Counted from the first letter of the stretch, positions 1 to 11,945 are shown. The stretch: 64,000 nucleotides of DNA from Nymphaea colorata (GCF_008831285.2 NC_045139.1:23790412-23854411); one strand, 5' to 3'. Program-made: numbers and translations. The notes: generated by a model from the sequence alone, not told the origin.

Positions 1-2688
1 CGTAGGAACTGTATGAGCAGCCAAAGCATGAATGAATTGTTGCATATTTTTACTAACCCCATCAGTAGACACAAAATGAGATATATGATGTAAAGTACAT
101 TGTCGTCTGCCTTTGCGAAGAGCAATAGGTAAGTCTTGACAAGGATCAGAATGAGTAGGGCTATGCGCTTCAGATGTACTTACCTCCTGAGAAACGGTTG
201 GCAAAAGATTATGAGAAGGGTCCTGTCGACGTGTGTAGATCAGCGGTGGATCACGAAACTTGGACACAACAGACGAAAGAGATTCAACAGGGAACGACTC
301 CAAAGGAATATGAGGAATAGGTAGTGGGTCTGGAGACCGTGGCATCTCAGTAGACATAGGAGTGAGGCTATAATAAGGTTGAGACTCAAAGAATGTGACA
401 TCCGCACTGATATACTCTTTTTGAGTCAAGGGATCAAAGCATTTGTAGCCTTTATGGTTTCTGGAGTAGCCAATGAAAATGCATTTAATGGCTTGGGCTC
501 CCAATTTGTCACGTGTGGGTCCAAGAATGTGAACAAAGCATGTGCAACCAAATACTTTGGGAGCCACTGGAAACAAGGATCTTTGTGGGTGCACAAGTTT
601 AATGGGGATATGGTTATCAATGGAGGATGAGGGTAAACGATTGGTTAAGTAGCAAGCAGTAAGAACAGCATCTCCCCAAAAATATGCAGGGATATTAGTA
701 TGAAGCATAAGGGAACGAGCCACATTTAAAAGTTGACGATGTTTTCACTCAACTATTTCATTTTGCTGGGAAGTATGGGGACATGTAAACTGAGGAGAAA
801 TGCCATTATCTGAGTAAAACTTCATTAAGGTAGATGCCTTAAACTCAAGAGCATTATCAGTGTGAATGTTTTTAACAAGAATACCAAACTGGGTCTTTAT
901 TTCAATAATAAGGTTTTTGAGAGTACATACGACTTCAGACCTTTCCTTCAAAAGAAAAACCCAGGTGACTCGAGAATAATCATCTACGATGACAAGAAAA
1001 TAACGAAATCTTGACCTACTAGCAACTCTGCTAGGACCCCACACATCAACATGAAGAAGATCAAATAGTCCACAACTGGACGTACTAAGACTCGATGAAT
1101 AACTACTACGAGTGTATTTGCCAAGTTGACAAGCTTCACACTGGAACGACTCTGGTAAGGAGAGATGTGGAAGGAGATGACAGAGCTTGGAGACAGATGG
1201 ATGACCAAGTCTGAGATGCCACTGGAACGAGGAGGACAACGATGTGATCGATGATGCTGCAATACCCACGGGATCCGACAGGAAGTAGATGCCCTCTTTC
1301 TCATAGCCTCCACCAATCGTCTTCCCAGTTGGCAAGTCCTGAAATGAACATAAACCAGAGTCAAACGTAACACGACAATGTAAATCATTAACCAATTGTC
1401 CAACAGATAACAAATTTGTGGGAAACTTAGGAGCATATAACACATTGGGAATAGTCATAGATTGAGAGATCTTGATATCTCCATATCCCATAATGGGTGA
1501 CAATCTACTATCTGCAAGTCTCACATGACGTATCTGAGGTAGTGAGTGTAGCACAGTAAACATAGAAGGCGTACTACAAAAGTGCCTCGATGCCCCTGAA
1601 TCAATAATCCAAGTAGTACCTGTATCATGTGAGATAGTGTCAACAGACATAGCGCTGTCAGTCATAACTGTGGAGGCCGATGGCTGAGTAGATCCGTGTG
1701 CTAGAAAGTCCTCATACTCTGACTTATTGATACTCACAGTCATTGTCTCAGGCTGAGAAGAAGATAAAAACCCTTCTACTACTGATGACGCTGCTTGGGC
1801 CACTCCAATAGAAGACTGTAAAGAGTTCTTCCCCAGCTTTGATGTAACATTTCTGCCTAAGAATGGCGCTGCAGTAGGGCGACCATGTTTATCCCAACAT
1901 CTGCCTTCCAAATGACCTATTTTCCCACAATAAGTGCACTGAAATCTCCCCCGACCTCCTCCTGACCCACGGCCCATGCCTCTTCCCCTGAAGAAACCGC
2001 GTCCACGTCCTCCTGAAGCTGCTAAGGCAGAGGCATGGATATCACTGGCCGGTGAAGAGAGGGCCACAGCAAGACGACTAAGCCTGTTGTAGGCTTCAGC
2101 TAGATCAGAGATTTCTGCTCCAGTCAGCATCTGAGCCTTTGCTACTGCATATTCAGAGGAGAGACCCTGTAGGAATTTCGCAACCATAGACTGTTCACCA
2201 TGGGTCTTATAACATGTTGGACATGGAGGACGTAATGCTTTAAGTCGCTCAGAGATGGACTTAAGGGAAGCAAAGTACTAAGCAAGACTTTGGTCACCCT
2301 GTTGCAGATTAAGTAGTTCATCCTCTACCTGCAATATTTTGCTAATATTCCTGTCATTCGAGTAAGTCTGTTTCAAGAAATCCCACATTTGCTTAGCCGA
2401 GGTGTAGTATGTAATAGTTGATGCAATTTGGGGTTGCACACTATTCATGATCCATGACATGACAATATTATTATCTCCTTTCCATGAACTATATTTTCCA
2501 CTCTTTTCAACAGGTTCGTTTTCTTCTATAACATGCTCCTTTTGATGTCCAATCACAAACATCATAAACACACGAGACCAAATCTCATAGTTAGATCCAT
2601 CTAACTTTACAGTAGAACCATACGAAAATGGATTTCCTCCACTTTTAACTTCATGAGAAAAATCAGATTTATTACTTTCAGCCATCAT
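1..2688 (-). pseudogene. Copia gag-pol (gag, zinc knuckle, protease, integrase), broken by two stops
   Basis: The start is the ATGATG at 2688-2683; upstream in-frame codons are not ATG. The gag region is followed by a CCHC knuckle (CTYCGKIGHLEGRC, about 1.9 kb), the aspartic protease motif DSGASRHF, the pre-integrase HLRLGHP and integrase core residues around HVDVWGP and DDYSR. Distal integrase and the start of the linker to reverse transcriptase run to position 1 (FWGDAV-like, ALRKG-like). The frame is interrupted by TAG at 2278-2280, inside gag where family members have a glutamine-type codon, and by TGA at 745-747, in the conserved ERKNRHLL-like integrase stretch, where arginine is expected. 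Both changes fit C-to-T or G-to-A decay. The reverse transcriptase is not in the window. Confidence 0.9.
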
Positions 2689-3180
2689 AAATCTGTCCAC
2701 AAGAGATCAACCACCAATAGCGAGAGAATATATATATATATATATATTTCTATTGAAAAAGAAACTGATCAACAAGAACAGACGTCCCACACGGCAACGT
2801 TAGATGCGCAGAAACAATCAACCTGCTGTCCAACTGTTGACAGCAATACCACAACAAAGAAGACTGCAATCTGAAGACAGAAAAACGCTGCTACCAGCAA
2901 GCCCACAACTGAAAACGAATCCCCACTGTTTGTATTGTTTGCGCTGACCAACGACTTATCTATTTATGCATCTAACGCTGCTGTACCACAGTTTATCCTT
3001 CACAAATCATGAATAACGACAACAAATAAAACCATCAACATAAACTTGCCATAGACGTCATAGATAGCAGTCCTCCACTTGGCTACGTTGATCATATAAC
3101 ATATCAAATCATAGGCGATTAATCAGCGCAGACTCCCACACAGCTGCGATACTATATACACTTCTGAAAAATCCACGGCT

Positions 3181-3220
3181 GGAGTCTATTCACGCATCTC
3201 TCCTAGCGTGAATAGACTCC
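3181..3220 (-). other. Leader hairpin, 15-bp perfect stem and 10-nt loop
   Basis: GGAGTCTATTCACGC at 3181-3195 is the exact reverse complement of 3206-3220. It lies between primer site and gag. The same stem with a different loop occurs at 6219-6258 in element 2. The place and form suggest an RNA dimerisation or packaging structure; that role is inferred. Confidence 0.8.
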
Positions 3221-3390
3221 TCCACACTGTTCCGTTGCTGGAAAACAGCAACTAGAACAGGCGAGAGGTGAAGGAGAAAGAAAACGGAGGAAGTAGAAGA
3301 GATCAAGCCTGAAAGGGGACGGAGGATCGCCGACGGTGTGCGTCACGTCCGCATGCTGGCTGTGTGCTTCAAGTCTCCAGTCACGTCCGT

Positions 3391-3403
3391 AGCTCTGATA
3401 CCA
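3391..3403 (-). other. Primer binding site, initiator tRNA-Met type
   Basis: The minus strand reads TGGTATCAGAGCT, abutting the LTR end at 3404. TGGTATCAGAGC is the usual plant copia site pairing with the 3' end of initiator tRNA-Met. Confidence 0.9.
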
Positions 3404-3625
3404 TGTTGCAGCGGAGAAGAAGAGAGTGAGAGAGAGAAGCTACCGTGAGATTGAACCTTGAGAACTCTCTATTACGATAACCCTCATCTCTCTTATAAAA
3501 GAGATTAGGGTAAAAAGGGATTTACAAAATAACTCAATGGAAAATAAGGAAAATATTAAAGAGATCTTATAACTCTTTAATATTACAAGGAACCTCCTAA
3601 AACATAAAACTTTTCTTGTTCAACA
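3404..3625 (-). repeat. 5' LTR of copia element 1 (222 bp)
   Basis: On the minus strand it begins TGTTGAAC and ends GCTGCAACA, directly before the primer site. A TATA-like box (TTTTATAAG) lies near 3493-3500. U3 holds a 12-bp perfect inverted repeat with a 9-nt loop at 3552-3584. It aligns along its length with the LTR at 5746-5989. Confidence 0.9.
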
Positions 3626-5214
3626 CTTATCGTATATCAAATCATTTGCATGCATACATACATTCACTCACAAAACAATCATTCAATCACATCACAATCC
3701 TAGGATCCCACGATCCTAGGAACACATATTCACACGTTGGCCCCATGCAGGGATTTGCCTGGAATGCCGTCATACCTATCGCGCATCCACTAAACACCTC
3801 AAACTCTAACCCACGTTGCTCAAGGCCTACTTGACGTGCCCGGTGTACCTGCAAACATAATCAAATGGTAAGTTCTCTACTCGTTTCATTTTACAGTGTA
3901 TACAAGTAGAAAATATAACCAGTGAGGCATGTCATCGCCTCAAGAGGGTGTCGACGGGTAGTGTCGAACCACAAGGCCCTCCAATAGGCCTCTTCCCAAC
4001 TTCTTGTGGTTGCCACCAAATGTCAAAACTCAATGCTTCGATCAATCCATCACTAACACATTTCTCATTTGCTTTCTTTAGTCGAGGCGTCAACCCAATA
4101 GTTACATCCAACTTACGTATTCTTTCCCCAAATAACGCCAAGATACACCTATTCACAAAAGCATGCGCCACGTGCTCACTAAGACGGTTCTAAATCTTCT
4201 CCACAACATCACAATCTCTACCATGCTTCTCTATTGCTTCGAAAATCAACAACTCAAGCTTAAAAGATCAGTATAGACATGAATCATTGCTTCTCCAACA
4301 TAATCCTAAACTTTTTCCAGCAAAGTCGCTAACATGCATCCTAAAATCACCAATACTTAATTCTACCATGCTGAAACAATATTTATACGTGCTCCAACAG
4401 AAAATACACAACAATATAGGCTCGATTAGGCCTTGCTCACCCCAATTAAAGAGTCCAAACTATCGTAGTGTTCCCGACAGCCACATCAAGCGTTCAAACG
4501 ATCCTCAAACGACAGAAGTCATGCAATGCCGCCCCCACCAATGTCGTCTAGTCGCTGTTATGAGGGGAGGAACGCGTCCCCAAACTGCAATCCAATCCAA
4601 CAGTCACACGCACGAGTGAAAATCAGCGAGAAATAATGCAAGAGGAAGGTCTGCCATAGAATAGGGCCTTCGGCAGAGAGGGAGCTGAAGAGCATAGACA
4701 GAGAGAGAGAGAGTAGACAAAAGGGGAAAAGAGGAGGCAGATAGAGGGAGAGCTCTAGCAGGGAGTGCATGTGTAGAGGGAGGCACTGATAGAGAGAGAC
4801 AGACATAAGAGAGAGAGCGAGAGAGACGAGAGGGCAAGAGAGAATGCAGAGGTAGAGGACGTGCAGAGAGAGAGGGGGCGGCAAAAGGGGAAAAACACGG
4901 GAGAGACAGGGAACGGTGCGGTGAAGGGCGAGGGAGAAGAAGGAGAAAGAAAAGACAGGGAAGGACCGGCGTTTCTTACCTGTGCGATGCCGCCGCCGCC
5001 ACCGTTAACCTCTGTTGCCGCTGCTCAATCCTCTGCCTTCTTCTTCTCTGCGCTCTGTGCAACCCAACGGGATGAGACAGTGAAAAAGAGGGAGACGTTG
5101 AAGCAGACGAGGGAGAAAAGGGAAAGACGAGAGAAGAGGCGTCGGGCTCGTCTTCGTGTGGAGCTCGGGTCCGGGTTTGGACCCTGATCCGACCCGACCA
5201 GCCCAAAAGTCAGT
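3626..5214. other. No recognisable gene between the two copia elements
   Basis: No protein family could be recognised. A short palindromic repeat of CCTAGGATC type lies near 3700-3722. A purine-rich GA tract covers 4670-4960, and 4980-5200 is GC-rich with CCG repeats. Open frames here are short and follow base composition. It may be remains of other LTR elements, but no border was found. Confidence 0.5.
4670..4960. repeat. Purine-rich (GA)n low-complexity tract
   Basis: The stretch has runs of GAGAGA interrupted by short spacers, almost all purine on the plus strand. The serine/leucine-rich ORFs on the opposite strand are artefacts of it. Confidence 0.8.
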
Positions 5215-5745
5215 AACGTTACAGCTATGGTCGAGTCTCATACATGTTCTCCTATACCTCCATTGTATTATCTCAACTTAAGCAAGGAAGAATATGATCT
5301 GGTTCTTGCTAAGAGGTCTACTCCTGCCTCAAGCAGCATAGCTGCTATAGACACGGTTCTCTCTGTTGGTGCCCCTACCAATGACCCAGGTATGATATGA
5401 ATGATTGACTCAGGAGTATCCAGGCATTGTTGTAATCAACCACAGATGTTTTTATCGTTTACCAGGTTCACTACACCACAACACGTCAGGTTGGCTGATG
5501 GCAAGTTGTCTCCTATTCTGGGCAGCGGTGATATATATCTCACACCTTTTGGGACCATTACACATGTGCTATATGCTCCTCGATTTTTTGTTAACATGTT
5601 ATCTGTTAAGCAATTGGCTAGAGATTTACAGTGTAGAGTCATTTTTTATCTTGGTTCATGTTCTTTTCAGGACTTACAAACTGGGAAGATGATTGGTGGC
5701 GGCCATGAACGGGAGGGGCTCTATTTTCTCTCTGTTCCTATAGAT
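5215..5745 (+). pseudogene. Copia protease/pre-integrase fragment, broken
   Basis: The frame carries a gag C-terminal segment comparable to element 1 (SKEEYDLVLAK against NKSEYEDFLAH), then the protease motif DSGVSRHC, then the HVRLADGKLSPI and VLYAPRF blocks of the copia protease to pre-integrase region. A TGA at 5398-5400 replaces the tryptophan codon expected just before the protease motif, a G-to-A type change. The frame then stops at the LTR border. Zinc knuckle, integrase, reverse transcriptase and RNase H are absent. Confidence 0.85.
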
Positions 5746-5989
5746 TGTTGAATTAGAAGATTTTATGTTTCTAGGTAGCTCTTTGTAATATTAAAGAGTT
5801 ATAAGATCTCTTTAATATTTCCTTTATTTCTGTTTGATGTAATATGTAAATCCCCTTTCTACCCTAATTTCTTTATAATGGAGATTAGGGTTAGTGATTC
5901 AAAAAAATTTTCTTTCTCCAATCGTTATGTCTGCTACTCTCTCTCTCTCCACATCTCACGACACGGCTCCAAACCTCACGGCTGCAACA
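5746..5989 (+). repeat. LTR of copia element 2 (244 bp)
   Basis: It starts TGTTGAATTAG, ends GGCTGCAACA and is followed at once by the primer site, so it acts as a 5' LTR for the gag side. A TATAAT box is at 5874-5879. The U3 inverted repeat AATATTAAAGAG with its mirror is at 5787-5819, as in element 1. Confidence 0.9.
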
Positions 5990-6002
5990 TGGTATCAGAG
6001 CC
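5990..6002 (+). other. Primer binding site, initiator tRNA-Met type
   Basis: TGGTATCAGAGCC directly follows the LTR end at 5989. Confidence 0.9.
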
Positions 6003-6218
6003 ATCGTGACTGGCGACGTGAGGAAAGTGGTGGCAACGTGAAGAAAACAGTGGCTGGAGCGTGAATCAGGCTGGCAACGTGAAGGAAACTGTCGTCGGTT
6101 TCTCCTCCTCATGCTATCTCTTCCACCGTCTTCTTCTCAATCTCCCTCTTCCGTCTCCTTCTCCTGCTACACACATTTAGTTCAAGTTGACTGTCTTTCA
6201 GCAACTGAACCGTGTGGA

Positions 6219-6258
6219 GGAGTCTATTCACGCTATGAAATCTGCGTGAATAGACTCC
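6219..6258 (+). other. Leader hairpin, 15-bp perfect stem and 10-nt loop
   Basis: GGAGTCTATTCACGC at 6219-6233 pairs exactly with 6244-6258. The loop (TATGAAATCT) differs from that of element 1 while both stem arms are identical. Confidence 0.8.
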
Positions 6259-6838
6259 AGCTATGGGTGTCTAAATATATATTTTTTATCGCAGCTGGGT
6301 GGGAGTCTACGGTAGTTTATGTTGAATGTTTTTTTTCTGTCGCTATTCATGATTAGTGGCAAATAATCTGTGGTACAGCAGCGTTAGATGCATAAATAGA
6401 TAAGTTGTTGGTTGCTAAAGACAGTGCAAGCAGTGGGAATTTTTTTTTACCGTTGGATTGCTGGATTTTCTCTTGGATTGCTGGGTTTTCTCTGTCGTGG
6501 GGTTGTTGGACAGCAGTCTTCTATTTGTATTGCTAGTGCTGTCAGTCTTCTATTTGTGTTGCTGGATTGTATCTGCCGTGGGAGTGTTGGACAACAGTCT
6601 ATCGTGGGATTTCTCTCTATTGTTAGGTTGCTGTTTTCTGCTGTAGGGTTGCTGTCAACAGTTGGACAGCAATCTGTTATCGTGGAGTGTTCAGAAACTG
6701 TTTGGAAAAAGTGTTTTTGCATCTAACGTTGTTGTGTGGTGTTGGACATATGTTATTGCTGATCAGTCGCAGTCTTTATTGATATATATACATATTCTCG
6801 CTTGCTGGTGGTGGGTGACCATTTGTGGTCTGATTGCG

Positions 6839-7026
6839 ATGGCTGAAAATCATAGAACTGATTTTTCTTATGAGATTAAAAGCAGAGGAAATCTATTCGT
6901 CTATGATTCTACTGTAAAGTTAGATGGATCCAACTACGAGATTTGTCTCGTGTGTTTATGATGTGTGTGATTGGACATCGGAAGGAGCATGTTATTGAAG
7001 AAAATGAGCCTGTGGAAAAGAGTGGG
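6839..7026 (+). pseudogene. Copia gag N-terminal fragment, frameshifted
   Basis: The ATG at 6839 begins a frame closely matching element 1 gag (VKLDGSNYEI shared). One base is missing in the tryptophan codon after YEI near 6943, which shifts the frame. The homology resumes in another frame (IGHRKEHVIEENEPVEKSG) and ends abruptly at 7026, after which the sequence is unrelated. Confidence 0.85.
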
Positions 7027-7366
7027 TGTTAGACTGTCAGGTGTTAACAATTATAACTTGGACTTTATTGTGATCTTGTTAGTGATTTATCAATTCCATA
7101 CAAGAAATTTCATGACGTCCTTTTCCATGCTCAGATTTGTGTGCTTGTTCTAACTTAGATAGGTCACAATGCTCTAATTGTAGTGAGTCTTTAGGCCCTT
7201 ATAATTACAAGGAGTATTACTGTTTTTTGTCATTTTCAATATAGCATGGTTATGTGATAACTATTGTGCTTTGATGGTGTGACACCCTTTTTTTTGCATT
7301 GGTTGGCGGTATTATGGGGGCACATACTCGTGAGAGGTAGATACATGCTTCTGCACTTTGAGTTTT
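7027..7366. other. No recognisable gene; left flank of copia element 3
   Basis: Non-coding AT-rich sequence. It is continuous with the DNA right of 12609 once element 3 is removed. Confidence 0.6.
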
Positions 7367-7371
7367 GAACC

Positions 7372-7657
7372 TGTAGAAACACGAACCACAAGGAGAGAGC
7401 AGAGAAAGAACACACAATATACGTGGAAAACCTCAGAAAGAGGTGAAAAACCACGGGGAAGCTCTGACCTAGGGGCAAACTGCAACCCTAGGAAAGAGAA
7501 AATAATATTCACTTAACTCAACAATTACATGTAAGTGAAGAATATATAGGAGGGAGAGAAAGAGTGCCGCCTAGGGTGCCGAGCCTGCCTCGGTATCCAT
7601 GCCCCATAGGACCAGGTCCAGATATGGACCCGGTTCCCAATACAATATATTCTAACA
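7372..7657 (-). repeat. 3' LTR of copia element 3 (286 bp)
   Basis: The plus strand reads TGTAGAAACACG to ATATTCTAACA. The end of the RNase H frame (stop at 7652-7654) overlaps its first bases. Confidence 0.97.
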
Positions 7658-10600
7658 CTCCCTCTCAAGCTTGACATACATGTCAAACATGCCAAGCTTG
7701 CTAACATTTTTCTCAAATTGAGATGTACATAAAGACTTAGTTAAGACATCCGCAACTTGATCTTCAGACTTCATATAGGGCAGAATCAACTCCTTTGAAT
7801 CTATGCGTTCCCGTATGAAGTGACGATCGATCTCCACATGTTTGGTCCTGTCGTGCATGACCGGATTGTTTGCCAAGTTAATCGCAGACTTGTTGTCACA
7901 ATACATCCTCATCTTCTCTTCCATTTTAACCCCAATATCTGCTAAAAGAATTTTGAGCCATAACATCTCTGTAACCCCCATAGCAACCACCCTGTATTCA
8001 GCCTCAGCACTGGACCTGGAACAAACTTCTTGACGTTTACTTCTCCATACTACAAGGTTACCTCCAAGAAATATGCAGTATCTTATGGTAGACCTCCTAG
8101 TATCTGTGCATCATGCCCAGTCGGCGTCAGAGTATCCTTCAATGCTTAGTTGATCTTGTCGAGTGTAGAGTAGTCCTTTCCCTGGGTCATTCTTTAAGTA
8201 TCCCAATACTCTTTCAGCACTTTTCCAATGACAATCAGTAGGGGCATGCATAAACTGACTTAACACACCCACAGCATACGTAATATCTGGGTGAGTAAGA
8301 GTGAGATAAATAAGTTTACCAACCAGACGCTGATACCTCCCTTTTCCTTCCTCATCCAAGATAGTCCCAGATTTGATACTTATCCTTGTGCCAGACTCCA
8401 TTGGGGTAAGAAAGGGCCTGCATCCCAGTTTACCTGTCTCTTTTAGAAGATCCAACGTGTATTTTCTTTGGCTCATAACAAGCCCAGTCTCAGATCGCGC
8501 GATCTCAATCCCCAAGAAATACCTTAGTTTACCCAGATCTTTGAGATCGAATTCTGCAGCTAACGTTTCTTTCATCTTCCTTTTCTCCCCCTCGTCATCA
8601 CCTGTGACAATCATATCATCAACATATACAAGTAAAAGGCTCACCAGACCATTTCTCTGCTTGATTAAGAGAATGTGATCACCATTTCCCTTTTATACCC
8701 ATTAGTCTTCATTACAACCCTTAGTCTTTCAAACCAAGCTCTAGGGGATTGCTTGAGACCATACAAAGCTTTCTTGAAATAGCAACACTTCCCGTTCCGA
8801 GCATACCCAGGCGGCATGCTCATATAGACTTCTTCCTCAAGGTGACCATTCAAGAAGGCGTTCTTTACATCAAGTTGGTCCATGCTCCACTTCTTTTGCA
8901 CTGCAAGAGCTAAGATGACCCTTATGGCCTTCAGTTTCGCCACGGGAGCAAACGTCTCAAGATAGTCAATCCCATATTTCTGGCTAAACCCTTTAGCAAC
9001 AAGACGAGCTTTATAGCGTTCTACAGTGCCATCAGGTTTGTACTTCACATTAAACACCCACTTGGAGCCAACTAAGTGAGTTCCCTTGTGGATATCAACA
9101 ACCTCCCACGTATTGTTCTTTTCCAGGGCATCCATCTCTTCTGTCATGGCCTGTAGCCATTGAGGATCCTTCCTTGCATCTTCCACTGACCTGAAAATAA
9201 CAGCCATAGATAAAGAGGTAACAAAGCACTTGTAGTCTTTACTGAGTTTTGCATATGAAACAAATCTCTGAATAGGATGAGAAGTACATGACCTGGTGCC
9301 CTTGCGCAGAGCTATGGGAAGTTCTTCATTCATTGGACTTGGATCATCCGGGGAGGTCACAAGATTGGGAAGATTGGGATTGGTAACATCAACATCTTCC
9401 ATCACATCCTTCTTCTTCCTGCTGTAAACCTGACCAAATAGGTGATCTCGAGACTGTTCTTCCACAGGGCCCCCCTCCATCTGACTGTCTCTGTCCTTAC
9501 TAACAACGTCTTCCACACTTGGAGAACTCACCGTATAATCCAAGAAATCCATGAACTGAATCAACTGATGCGAAGAATACTCTTCCCTTCTGTCACCTAG
9601 ACACTCCCCCTGAAGAGGATTCGCAGGAAAGTATGCCTCATGTTCAGGAAAGGTCACATCCCTGGAGACATATACTCTGGAAGTGCTAGGGTCAACACAC
9701 CTGTATCCCTTCTGGGTGGAGGAATATCCCAAGAAGACTGCTTTGATGGACCGAGGATCAAGTTTCTTGAGAGTGGGACTATGATCATGGACAAAACAAA
9801 CACACCCAAACACTCGAGGGGTTAAAGGCCAGGGATTCTGAGTGGGCCACAACACAGAATAAGGGGAATGACCATCCAACACACGAGTAGGCATACGGTT
9901 GATAAGGTGAGCACTAGTGAGAAGTGCGTCCCCCCAGTACCTCTTAGGGACATGACGTTGAAACATAATTGCTCGAGTAACATTTAACAAATGACGGTTT
10001 TTTCTTTCAGCCACGCCATTCTGAGGAGGGGTGTAGCTACAGGATGTTTCATGAATAATACCTTTGCTTTGCAAGAAGTCATCAAGGGATTGGGAACTCT
10101 CGGGCATTGTCAGTACGGAAGGCCTGAACAGTGGTCTGGAATTGAGTTTCGACAAATGCCACAAAGTTTTTGACAATGTCGGGAACTTCACTACGTTCTT
10201 TCAACAGATACACGAACGTACACCGGGAGTAGTCATCAATAAGAGTCATAAAATAGTGAAAGCCACGACAAGTGGGTATTGCCGAAGAACCCCAAACATC
10301 AGAGTGAACCAAAGCAAAAGGACGGTTGGCTTTATTGAACGAAATAGGGTACGAGGCCCTAACATGCTTAGACAACTGACACACTTCACAGGCAAAGGCG
10401 TCCAAAGAAACAGAATGAAACATCCTAGGAAACAACTTTCTAAGCAACTGGAATGGAAGATGACCAAGTCTCTCGTGCCAACGCATAATGACGGATCTGG
10501 CCTCCACGCCAGGCAACTGTCCACTGGTGGCTGAAATCAAAGCAGAAGCAACTCGAATGGGCAGTCTGTAGAGCCCATCAATAGCCGAACCAATCCCAAT

Positions 10601-11945
10601 CTTCTGCCCCGTCCCCAAGTCCTACAGGAAACAACGATCAGCAGAGAAAATTAGATTACAGTTTAGCTCTTTGGTAATACTGCTGACAGATAACAAATTT
10701 ACGGGAATATTGGGAACATGCAGGGCATTATGAAGACAATATTTGTTCAGTAGTGATAAACTCCCTTTTTCCAGCCACAGAGATAGAAGAACCATCAGCC
10801 ATAGACACACGCTGCTGCCCAGAGGTCAACTTATACTCTTGAAACATCGTAGGGTCCCCTGTCATATGATGAGTAGCCCCACTGTCAACAATCCAATCAC
10901 CGAGAGGAGAATTACCTTGATCACTAGTAGCAACCAGAGCCTGGGCTAACTTAGCCCCCTCAGAAGTAGAAGCATCATCCTGGGTAGACAACCGAATAAT
11001 GTAGGCTTGCAATTCGCTGAGTTGATCGGAGGAGAGCTTGGATTTGGCAACATTGGACGACCCCGGGCTAGGCTCTGGCACAGAAGAAGCACGGCGATGA
11101 GGAGGAGGACGACCTCGGACGAGACGCTTCTCAGGATGAAGATCCAAACAAAAATCAACAGAATGACCCACTTTGTTGCAATGGCTGCATCGTCGAGTAG
11201 GACGCTGCCCCGTCCTTGAAGTATGGCTCACAAAGGCTGCTGGAGAACTCCCCTGATGGGAGTCAATATGCATAATCTGGCGCCGTTGCTTCTCAGACTC
11301 AATACGGGCATACACCTCTTCGATTCCAGGAATCTCATCACAGTTAAGAATCTGGCTTCGAATGGTTTCAAACTCATCATGCAGGCCTCCAAGGAAGATA
11401 AAGGTGCGATCCATCCATTCCTTTTCCCAATACAGGGCATGATCTACACCACATTCCCAGTCATCATTCACATGATAGTCAAGTTCCTCCCATTTGGTCT
11501 TCAGGGCGGCATAGAAGGAGGCAACAGATAAATCACCCTGTTTAAGAGCATATATGCTACGTTTGATTTGATAGGCACGTAAAACACGCTTCTTACGACC
11601 ATACATATGGGCAAGAACAGTCCACATATCATATGCCGTCGATTTACGCAAGATCAAAGGCTGAATATCTGCGGAAACCGAACTAATAATCCATACTTTA
11701 ACCTGACTATCCTCCAACGCCCAGGTCGGCCATTGCGAATCAGTTTTAGAAGGAGCAGGCTTCTCCCCAGTGATATAGTGCAGGCGACCACGACTAGTAA
11801 TCCCGATTTCTAGGGCAGCAGACCACGAGAGATAGTTATCCTTGTTCAGTCGAATGGATGTGACATGAACAGGTAAGTTCTCACCCTTGGTATTGTTGCC
11901 CGTGTCGAGGGCATCATCAAGCTTGGGCATCACTGCGTCAGCCAT
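7652..11945 (-). pseudogene. Copia gag-protease-integrase-RT-RNase H, multiply broken
   Basis: The start is the ATG at 11945-11943 (MADAVMPKL). The longer frame upstream begins only with TTG. In order: gag; CCHC knuckle (CSHCNKVGHSVDFC); protease (DSGATHHMTG); pre-integrase (HERLGHLPF); integrase ([21 protein letters not shown]); reverse transcriptase ([32 protein letters not shown]); RNase H (SSAEAEYR, YCDNKSAINLA, TKHVEIDRHFIRE). Breaks: one extra base in an A/T run near 10766-10770, TAG at 10622-10624 replacing a likely glutamine, a frameshift near 10098-10106 in integrase, a frameshift near 8680 just before YVDDM, and TGA at 8111-8113 after DADWA. The copy cannot encode a polyprotein. Confidence 0.95.
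7658..7669 (-). other. Polypurine tract of copia element 3
   Basis: The minus strand reads CTTGAGAGGGAG directly before the 3' LTR, the expected plus-strand primer site. Confidence 0.85.

Larger units (their letters stand above)
1..3625 (-). mobile_element. Ty1/copia LTR retrotransposon 1, cut by the left window edge
   Basis: Reading leftwards from 3625, the element has a 5' LTR (3404-3625), an iMet-type primer site (3391-3403), a leader of about 700 nt with a strong hairpin, a gag start at 2688, and gag, protease and integrase coding sequence that runs off the window at position 1. The order gag-protease-integrase, with reverse transcriptase presumably beyond the edge, is that of Ty1/copia. 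Two in-frame stops make this copy dead. The 3' LTR and the target duplication partner lie outside the window, so its age cannot be estimated here. A rearranged relative lies at 5215-7026 on the other strand. Confidence 0.93.
5215..7026 (+). mobile_element. Rearranged copia element 2: pol fragment, LTR, leader, gag fragment
   Basis: The order on the plus strand is a fragment of the protease/pre-integrase region (to 5745), one LTR (5746-5989), a primer site (5990-6002), a leader with the family hairpin, and a gag start (6839) that is lost after 7026. It is related to element 1 throughout: LTR ends, leader block around 6371-6410, hairpin, and gag and protease sequence. The pol fragment abuts the LTR without a polypurine tract or distal pol. 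This is not the layout of an intact element and looks like a deletion or recombination product. No target duplication was found. Confidence 0.8.

Noticed and set aside
4558-5241. Overlapping serine-, leucine- or arginine-rich ORFs
   Set aside because: They are products of the GA-rich and CCG-rich low-complexity tract.
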